Source: Lentzea albida | Lineage (GTDB): Bacteria > Actinomycetota > Actinomycetes > Mycobacteriales > Pseudonocardiaceae | Reading direction: 5' to 3' | DNA: 64,000 nucleotides | NCBI RefSeq assembly: GCF_900111005.1 | Contig: NZ_FOFV01000008.1 | Span: 310,001 to 374,000 of the forward strand | Shown: in pieces, positions 58,790-64,000 of the stretch | Numbering within the stretch: the stretch's first letter is position 1 | Layout: the number at the start of each line of letters is the position of its first letter | The notes under the pieces: model-generated | Told to the model about the DNA's origin: nothing | Databases searched by the model: none | Seen by the model: only the letters and a program-made list of their open reading frames with translations | Translations under genes and position numbers: made by a program

Positions 58790-59770
58790 GTGCGCCTGGG
58801 CGTTCTCGACGTGGGTTCCAACACCGTCCACCTTCTAGTGGTGGACGCGCATCGTGGTGCCCACCCCATCCCGATGACGTCCGAGAAGACGATCCTTCGT
58901 CTCGCCGAACAGCTCGACGACAAGGGGCAGCTCCGCAAAGCGGGCGCTGACCAGCTCGTTCGGGCCGTCGCCGCCGCCAAGGCGTCGGCGAAGAAGTCCG
59001 GCTGCGAGGACCTGATGGCGTTCGCGACCTCGGCGGTGCGCGAGGCGGGCAACTCGAGCGAGGTGCTCGACCGCGTGCGCACCGAGACCGGGGTCGAGCT
59101 GAAGGTCCTGTCCGGTGAGGACGAGGCGAAGTTCACCTTCCTCGCGGTCCGCCGCTGGTACGGCTGGTCCGCGGGCAAGCTGCTCAGCCTCGACATCGGC
59201 GGCGGCTCGCTGGAGCTCGCCATCGGCCGGGACGAGAACCCGGACCTGGCCTTCTCCGTGCCGCTCGGTGCGGGAAGGCTCACCAGGACCCGGTTCCACA
59301 AGGACCCGCCCCGGCGCTCGGAGGTCCGCGAGACCACCGACTGGCTCGCCGAACAGCTCGCGCCCGTGGCGCGGAAGCTGAAACGCGCGGGGGAACCCGA
59401 TCGGGTGGTTGCAACCTCAAAAACTTTCCGAACGCTGGCGCGGCTCACCGGGGCCGCGCCATCGTCTGCCGGGCCCAGGGCGCGTCGGGTGCTCACCGAC
59501 GCCGGGCTGCGGCAGCTGATCGCGTTCATCTCCCGGATGTCGGCCGGCGACCTCGCGGAACTGGAGGGCGTGAGCACCTCGCGCGCCCACCAGCTCGTCG
59601 CGGGCGCGCTGGTCGCGGAGGCCACAATGCGAGCCCTGTCACTCACCCAGCTGGAGATTTGCCCCTGGGCACTCCGGGAGGGTGTCATCCTCCGACGGCT
59701 GGACCACACTGACGGCACGGACCAGAGCGATACTGGACGGACTGGCCAGACCGGGGCACGGTGGAGTTGA
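58790..59770 (+). CDS. Ppx/GppA exopolyphosphatase-family protein
   Basis: A 326-residue protein of the Ppx/GppA family: VGSNTVHLLVVD (phosphate loop), ATSAVREAGNS, SGEDEAKFTFLAVR and LDIGGGSLELA are the conserved ASKHA-fold motifs. It is the size of the shorter mycobacterial Ppx1-type proteins (Rv0496) with no HD domain. It should hydrolyse polyphosphate or pppGpp and thereby link to the phosphate sensing of the adjacent SenX3-RegX3 operon. The C-terminal 20 residues are low-complexity. It overlaps the next gene by one base (TGATG). Confidence 0.9.
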   Translation: MRLGVLDVGSNTVHLLVVDAHRGAHPIPMTSEKTILRLAEQLDDKGQLRKAGADQLVRAVAAAKASAKKSGCEDLMAFATSAVREAGNSSEVLDRVRTETGVELKVLSGEDEAKFTFLAVRRWYGWSAGKLLSLDIGGGSLELAIGRDENPDLAFSVPLGAGRLTRTRFHKDPPRRSEVRETTDWLAEQLAPVARKLKRAGEPDRVVATSKTFRTLARLTGAAPSSAGPRARRVLTDAGLRQLIAFISRMSAGDLAELEGVSTSRAHQLVAGALVAEATMRALSLTQLEICPWALREGVILRRLDHTDGTDQSDTGRTGQTGARWS

Positions 59771-61053
59771 TGAGTCGAGAGAGCGGATCGGACCAGACGC
59801 AGCGCACAGTCGCTGAGCTGCTCGCCCAGTACGGGGGCAGCGCAGAGAGTGCGCCACGTCGGCGACGCCGCCGGGCGGCTGACGAGGAAGACGACGTCCA
59901 GCAGCCGGAGACCGCGCCCCAGACGATCATCGAGCGGGTGCTGTCCGACAGCGGCCGCCTGATGGCCATCCGCGACGACGACGCACCGCAGCCCGGTCGT
60001 CGCGCCGCACCGGAACCGCCGCCCGCCGCCGAGCGCACCGCGTACCAGCCGAAACCGCCGGTCGCCCCGCCCGTCGCGCCGCCGAAGCCGCAGCCGTCGC
60101 AGCAGATGCCGCTGCCGTCGGCCCAGCCGCCGCAGGTCCGCAGACCGGCCCCGGCCGCTCCCAAACCGGCGCCCCCGAAGCCCGCCGCGCCCGTGCCGCC
60201 GCCTCCCGCGGCCGCCGAGCAGACCCGGCAGGTGCCGCAGGTCCGCGACCAGCCGTCGCGCTCGGACATGCCGCGCCCGGACGTGCCCGGCCGCCTGGAG
60301 GCCCGTCTCGACCAGGCGACCACGGCCGCGCCGAACCCGTCGCGCCCGAACATCGCCCGGCCGAAGCCCGTGCCGCCGTCGGTGCCGATGCCGGTCGCCG
60401 CGCCCCCGCGCGAGGCGATGACCGAGCAGCTCCCGCGCATCCCGGCGAAGGCACCGGTCGACCAGATCGCCGCGCTCGAGACCGAGTCCGTGCTGATCGT
60501 GCCGCCCGCCCCGCCGAAGCTGCCGGAGCCGCTGCCGGGCAACCAGCCCGACGCCTGGTTCGGCGACGACGACCCGAACGCCCACACCGACCTGTCGATG
60601 CCGCCGATGGAGTCGACCGCGGCGCACCCCGGCCCGTACGTGGACGACGACGACTCGCAGGAGTACGCCGCCTACCGCGCCGAGGACGACTACCTCGCGG
60701 ACGACTCCGACGACGAGGACGACGACGACGGCCCCGCGGGCCTCGACGACGCCGCCGAGATCGACGAGGAAGCCGAACCGGAACCGCGCTCGGCCGGCAA
60801 GGAGTGGCTGGTCATGATCGGCCAGCTCGCCGTCGGCGTGCTCGGCGGCGCGGGTCTGTGGCTCGCCTTCAACTACCTGTGGCGCGCGATCCCCGCCGCC
60901 GCACTCGTGGTCGCCCTGGCGGTTACCGTGGGTCTGGTGTTGCTGGTGCGAAAGATCCGCCGAGCGGATGATCTGCAGACCACCGTCCTGGCCGTGCTCG
61001 TGGGCCTCATCGTGACAGTCTCACCAGCGGCGATGCTGCTGGTGAAGAGTTGA
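59770..61053 (+). CDS. Proline-rich and acidic membrane protein (Rv0497-like)
   Basis: A 427-residue protein. The N-terminal QRTVAELLAQYGG (residues 11-23) is a conserved short helix of this family, followed by RRRRRR; residues 80-230 are proline/alanine-rich; residues 280-345 are strongly acidic with DDDD and EDDDD runs; the C-terminus has two or three transmembrane helices (residues 352-425). The same arrangement follows ppx in mycobacteria (Rv0496-Rv0497). Function unknown; a cytoplasmic disordered domain tethered to the membrane. ATG start overlaps the ppx stop; GTG nine bases upstream is possible. Confidence 0.85.
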   Translation: MSRESGSDQTQRTVAELLAQYGGSAESAPRRRRRRAADEEDDVQQPETAPQTIIERVLSDSGRLMAIRDDDAPQPGRRAAPEPPPAAERTAYQPKPPVAPPVAPPKPQPSQQMPLPSAQPPQVRRPAPAAPKPAPPKPAAPVPPPPAAAEQTRQVPQVRDQPSRSDMPRPDVPGRLEARLDQATTAAPNPSRPNIARPKPVPPSVPMPVAAPPREAMTEQLPRIPAKAPVDQIAALETESVLIVPPAPPKLPEPLPGNQPDAWFGDDDPNAHTDLSMPPMESTAAHPGPYVDDDDSQEYAAYRAEDDYLADDSDDEDDDDGPAGLDDAAEIDEEAEPEPRSAGKEWLVMIGQLAVGVLGGAGLWLAFNYLWRAIPAAALVVALAVTVGLVLLVRKIRRADDLQTTVLAVLVGLIVTVSPAAMLLVKS

Positions 61054-61895
61054 CCGCCCGCATCCCGGTCGGGCTCTCCACGGCGTCGGTCTACCCGCAG
61101 CCCGCCGGAGCGGCGTTCGACATGGCCGCCGACCTGGGCTACGACGGCGTCGAGCTGATGGTGTGGGCCGACCCGGTGTCGCAGGACATCCGCGCGGTAG
61201 ACCGCCTGTCGACCCGAACGGGCATGCCGGTGCTCGCCGTGCACGCGCCCTGCCTGCTGATCTCGCAGCGCGTGTGGTCGCCGGACCCGTCCGAACGGCT
61301 CAGGCGTGCGGTTGAGGCGGCCGGTGACCTGGGCGCCCCGACCGTGGTGCTGCACCCGCCGTTCCGGTGGCAGCGGAAGTACGCGGACGGGTTCGCCGAG
61401 CTGGTCGCGTCCCTGGAGTCCGAGAGCGGGATCGCCATCGCCGTGGAGAACATGTTCCCGGTGAAGCGCCCGCTCGGGCGGGGGCGTTCGGTCGAGATGA
61501 ACGCGTTCAAGCCTTCTGTGGACCCCACGGACGTGGGGCACGCGAACTACACGCTGGACCTGTCGCACTCGGCTGCCGCGCACATGGACGCGTTGGAATT
61601 GGCCAAGCGGATGGGGGACGGGTTGCGGCACGTCCACCTGGCGGACGGGTCCGGGGCGCCCAAGGACGAGCACATGGTGCCTGGGCGTGGGTCTCAGCCC
61701 TGTGCCGAGTTGTGCGAGATGCTGGCCCGGGGTGGGTTCGACGGGCAGGTCGTGCTGGAGGTCAACACCCGGCGTGCTGGGAGCGTGGAGGCTCGGCGGG
61801 AGATGTTGGCCGAGTCGCTGTTGTTCGCGCGGTTGCACCTGGATTGGGCTGCTGAGGGTGGGGCCGGGAAGGCCCGGCCCGGACTGGGTCGCTGA
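61050..61895 (+). CDS. Sugar phosphate isomerase/epimerase-like TIM-barrel protein (Rv0498-like)
   Basis: A 281-residue AP-endonuclease-2/xylose-isomerase-like TIM barrel: LGYDGVELMVWADP, LAVHAPCLLISQ, VVLHPPFRWQRKY and AVENMFPVK carry the glutamate and histidine metal-ligands, with LDLSHSAAAHM and HVHLADGSGAPKDEH completing the site. The substrate is unknown. It starts at a TTG overlapping the previous stop (TTGA). The last codons lie in the first unit of a 19-bp tandem repeat. Confidence 0.88.
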   Translation: MTARIPVGLSTASVYPQPAGAAFDMAADLGYDGVELMVWADPVSQDIRAVDRLSTRTGMPVLAVHAPCLLISQRVWSPDPSERLRRAVEAAGDLGAPTVVLHPPFRWQRKYADGFAELVASLESESGIAIAVENMFPVKRPLGRGRSVEMNAFKPSVDPTDVGHANYTLDLSHSAAAHMDALELAKRMGDGLRHVHLADGSGAPKDEHMVPGRGSQPCAELCEMLARGGFDGQVVLEVNTRRAGSVEARREMLAESLLFARLHLDWAAEGGAGKARPGLGR

Positions 61896-61943
61896 TCCCG
61901 GGGCCGGTCGCTGATCCCGGGGCTGGTCGCTGTGTCCGGGGCC
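61887..61943. repeat. Three tandem 19-bp repeats spanning the stop codon
   Basis: Units GGTCGCTGATCCCGGGGCC, the same ending GGGGCT, and GGTCGCTGTGTCCGGGGCC follow one another exactly, and the gene's stop codon TGA is inside the first unit. Beyond it the words CTCACGCCCCACGCC occur twice (about 61999-62060). No gene in the remaining gap to 62105. Confidence 0.8.
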
Positions 61944-62105
61944 GGCTCGCGAACGCGAGCTCTGGTGGCCACACGCCGCTGCCTTGTGCGTCGCACCTGA
62001 CGGCTCACGCCCCACGCCTGCCTCTCACCCATGCCGTCTCACGCCCCACGCCCCGCCCGCGAGTCCTCGCCGCCCCTGAGTTGAGCGGCGAGTTAGGGTT
62101 CCGGT

Positions 62106-63002
62106 GTGAACCCGCTGCGAGCGTTGATCATGGCCGCGTCTCGCAACGAGACGGTCCGCCACCTCGTCGCCAACGCGCCCATCAGCCGTGACGTCGTGAA
62201 GCGCTTCGTCGCGGGCGAGACCACCGCCGACGCGGTCGAGGTGGTGCGTGGGCTCGGGTTGCCGGTGACGCTGGACTACCTGGGCGAGGACACCACCGAC
62301 AAGGCCCAGGCCGAGAAGACCGTGCAGGCGTACCTCGAGTTGCTCGACGCGTTGCACGCCGCGGGGCTCGCGAAGGACGCCGAGGTCAGCGTGAAGTTGA
62401 GCGCGGTCGGGCAGACGCTCGACGAGTCGCTCGCCCTGACGAATGCCTCGCGCATCTGTGCCGCCGCCGAGCAGTGCGGGACGACGGTCACGCTCGACAT
62501 GGAGGACCACACCACCACCGACTCGACGTTGCGCGTGCTCGAGGAACTGCGGCGCACCTGGCCGTGGGTGGGGGCGGTGTTGCAGTCGTACCTGCACCGG
62601 ACGCTGGAGGACTGCGAGCGGCTCGCGGGGGCCGGGAGCAGGGTTCGGCTGGTCAAGGGGGCCTACGCGGAGCCTCCCGAGGTTGCGATTCAGGATCCAT
62701 CAGAGGTTGATCTGAACTACGTGCGGTGTGTGAACGTTCTCCTCGCTGGAGAGGGTTACCCGATGTTCGCCACGCACGACCCGCGGCTGATCGAGATCAT
62801 CGGCGAGCGGGCGCGCTGGTATGACAAAACCGACTTCGAGTACCAGATGCTCTACGGCATCCGGACCGAGGAGCAGAGGCGTCTCGGGACTCGCGTTTAT
62901 GTTCCCTACGGTGAGCAGTGGTACGGATATCTCATGCGGCGACTAGCTGAACGGCCTGCCAACGTAACCTTTTTCCTGCGGTCGCTGGCCAGCCGCTCAT
63001 GA
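62106..63002 (+). CDS. Proline dehydrogenase
   Basis: A 298-residue FAD-dependent proline dehydrogenase, the monofunctional PutB type. Conserved parts: VTLDYLGEDTTD, VTLDMEDHTTTDSTL, the FAD-binding RVRLVKGAYAEP, MFATHDPRLIEII, FEYQMLYGIR and the substrate arginines in YGYLMRRLAERPAN. It oxidises proline to delta-1-pyrroline-5-carboxylate at the membrane. GTG start. It overlaps the thioesterase gene by four bases (ATGA); proC, which works in the opposite direction, follows. Confidence 0.95.
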   Translation: MNPLRALIMAASRNETVRHLVANAPISRDVVKRFVAGETTADAVEVVRGLGLPVTLDYLGEDTTDKAQAEKTVQAYLELLDALHAAGLAKDAEVSVKLSAVGQTLDESLALTNASRICAAAEQCGTTVTLDMEDHTTTDSTLRVLEELRRTWPWVGAVLQSYLHRTLEDCERLAGAGSRVRLVKGAYAEPPEVAIQDPSEVDLNYVRCVNVLLAGEGYPMFATHDPRLIEIIGERARWYDKTDFEYQMLYGIRTEEQRRLGTRVYVPYGEQWYGYLMRRLAERPANVTFFLRSLASRS

Positions 63003-63781
63003 CCTTCTCGAAGTCCAGTGCGGTGCGGTCGCTCGGTGACGGAACCTTCACCGCGTCCCTGCCCGCCGAGTGGACCGTCGGGCCCAAGCCCCACGGTGGT
63101 TTCCTCCTCGCGGTGATGACCCGCGCGGCGGCTCAGGTCGCCGACGCGGACCCGTTGGTCGTGTCCGCGCAGTTCCTGCGGGCGCCGGAGGTCGGGCCCG
63201 TGCTGGTGCGGACCGACGTGCGCAAGGCCGGGCGGACGGCCACGGTCATCGCCGTGTCGCTGGAGCAGCGCGGTCAGGTGTGCGTCGAGGCGTCGGTGAC
63301 GACCGGGCGGATACCGGAGAACCGGGCCGACTACGTGAACCTGCCGGCCATGCCCGCCGCGCCGCCGCCCGGTGCGGTGGAGCTCGCGAACTTCCCGACC
63401 GGCGGCAGCTACAAGGTCGGGGCGTTGTGCGACCTGCGGGTGGACCGCGAGTCGGCGACGTTCCTCGACCGGCGCACGGACGGGCCGTTGACGCTCAAGC
63501 TGTGGGCTCGGCCCACGGACGAGCAGCCCGATCCGTACTTCGCGTTGCTCGCCGGGGACCTGTCGATGCCCGTGACGTTCAACCTCGGGCGTTTCGGCTG
63601 GTCGCCGACGGTGCAGCTGACGGCGTTGCTGCGCGCGCGGCCTGCTCCCGGCTGGTTGCGCATCCACGTGACGTGCCAGGCGGTGCACGGGCAGTGGTTC
63701 GACGAGGACGCCACGGTGATCGACTCGGCCGGGCGGCTGGTGTGCCAGGCACGGCAGCTGGCGTTGACGCCTGCTGTGTGA
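62999..63781 (+). CDS. TesB-like acyl-CoA thioesterase family protein
   Basis: A 260-residue protein with two hot-dog domains: PKPHGGFLLAVMTRAAAQVA (N-terminal helix and glycine turn) and the C-terminal WLRIHVTCQAVHGQWFDEDATVIDSAGRL typical of TesB-like thioesterases. It should hydrolyse acyl-CoA thioesters; the acyl group is unknown. It is coupled to proline dehydrogenase by an ATGA overlap. Confidence 0.88.
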   Translation: MTFSKSSAVRSLGDGTFTASLPAEWTVGPKPHGGFLLAVMTRAAAQVADADPLVVSAQFLRAPEVGPVLVRTDVRKAGRTATVIAVSLEQRGQVCVEASVTTGRIPENRADYVNLPAMPAAPPPGAVELANFPTGGSYKVGALCDLRVDRESATFLDRRTDGPLTLKLWARPTDEQPDPYFALLAGDLSMPVTFNLGRFGWSPTVQLTALLRARPAPGWLRIHVTCQAVHGQWFDEDATVIDSAGRLVCQARQLALTPAV

Positions 63782-63791
63782 GACTTGACCG

Positions 63792-64000
63792 ATGACGAAG
63801 ATCGCGGTGCTCGGCGCGGGCAAGATCGGTGAGGCGCTGCTGTCCGGGCTCTTGCAGGGTGGTCGCGCGGCCTCGGATCTGCTCTTCACCGAGAAGCACG
63901 AGTCGCGGGCGAAGGCCCTGACCGAGCAGTACGGGTTCGAGGCCGTCACGGTCGCGGGCGCGGCGGCGCAGGCCGACGTGCTCGTCGTGGCGGTCAAGCC
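63792..64000 (+). CDS. proC: Pyrroline-5-carboxylate reductase ProC, start of gene, cut by window edge
   Basis: The first 69 codons of a gene that continues beyond the window. It begins MTKIAVLGAGKIGEALLSGL, the NADP-binding Rossmann start of ProC (motif GxGxxG as GAGKIG), followed by AAAQADVLVVAVK, which is the family's conserved second strand. ProC reduces pyrroline-5-carboxylate to proline, opposing the proline dehydrogenase two genes upstream. The order matches M. tuberculosis Rv0498-Rv0500 in outline. Confidence 0.9.
   Translation, partial: MTKIAVLGAGKIGEALLSGLLQGGRAASDLLFTEKHESRAKALTEQYGFEAVTVAGAAAQADVLVVAVK

Overview
The window is high-GC DNA with dense genes, many GTG starts, frequent 4-base ATGA/GTGA start-stop overlaps and typical actinobacterial families: mycothiol synthesis (mshA), a mycothiol-dependent-isomerase fold protein, SenX3-RegX3, an HbhA-like protein, a ScbR/ArpA-type TetR receptor and MocR regulators. 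The right half follows the gene order of the Mycobacterium tuberculosis Rv0474-Rv0500 block with insertions. I infer a member of the Pseudonocardiales (Actinosynnema, Lentzea, Saccharothrix or a relative); genus cannot be fixed from sequence alone.

Layout. Bases 1-10300: tail of a large AAA ATPase, a proline-rich secreted protein, a PPOX-fold and an MpaB/DUF2236-type gene, an amino-acid-binding lipoprotein, an L,D-transpeptidase, a cold-shock protein, a copper export pair (copZ-copA) with a CsoR-like operator, and small unknown proteins. Bases 10400-16260: a gamma-butyrolactone-receptor-like TetR regulator, a tRNA Glu-Asp-Phe cluster, a divergent PP2C-like phosphatase versus HTH plus Clp-N pair under twin operators, a YczE/MocR pair and a secreted proline-rich protein. 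Bases 16400-20260: an ECF-type sigma factor, a 119-residue protein and a TPR-CHAT peptidase in one translationally coupled operon, facing a compact subtilase; this is the most unusual system here. Bases 20255-34246: dapC, a DUF445 protein, a CGNR zinc-finger regulator, a PadR-ABC-FtsX efflux operon, a membrane NACHT NTPase, a PCMT-like methyltransferase, the XRE-HbhA-DUF2516 block, a hydrolase, a DJ-1/PfpI protein, a TipA-like MerR regulator and a YbaK deacylase. Bases 34226-39546: a large HTH-nSTAND-WD40 NTPase beside two secreted proteins of unknown function. Bases 39595-45941: LOG protein, an aminotransferase-fold protein lacking its PLP lysine, purU, a DinB/MDMPI-fold protein, a methyltransferase, a DUF2505 protein and murB. 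Bases 46197-64000: a Nal1-like trypsin-fold protease, an SDR, a second L,D-transpeptidase, mshA, a YbjN protein, a DUF4349 lipoprotein, an acyl-CoA ligase, a TetR/VOC pair, gpmA, senX3-regX3, a Ppx/GppA phosphatase, a proline-rich membrane protein, a TIM-barrel isomerase-like protein, proline dehydrogenase, a thioesterase and the start of proC.

Three palindromic 159-162 bp elements, each flanked by TA and lying on CTAG or TAG stop codons (4293-4457, 43406-43571, 45939-46101), look like MITEs. Together the genes combine conserved cell-envelope, mycothiol and phosphate-sensing functions with several signalling or conflict-type modules (CHAT-sigma-subtilase, NACHT, nSTAND-WD40, Nal1-like protease). 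No CRISPR array, rRNA operon, prophage, complete insertion sequence or recognisable biosynthetic cluster is visible.
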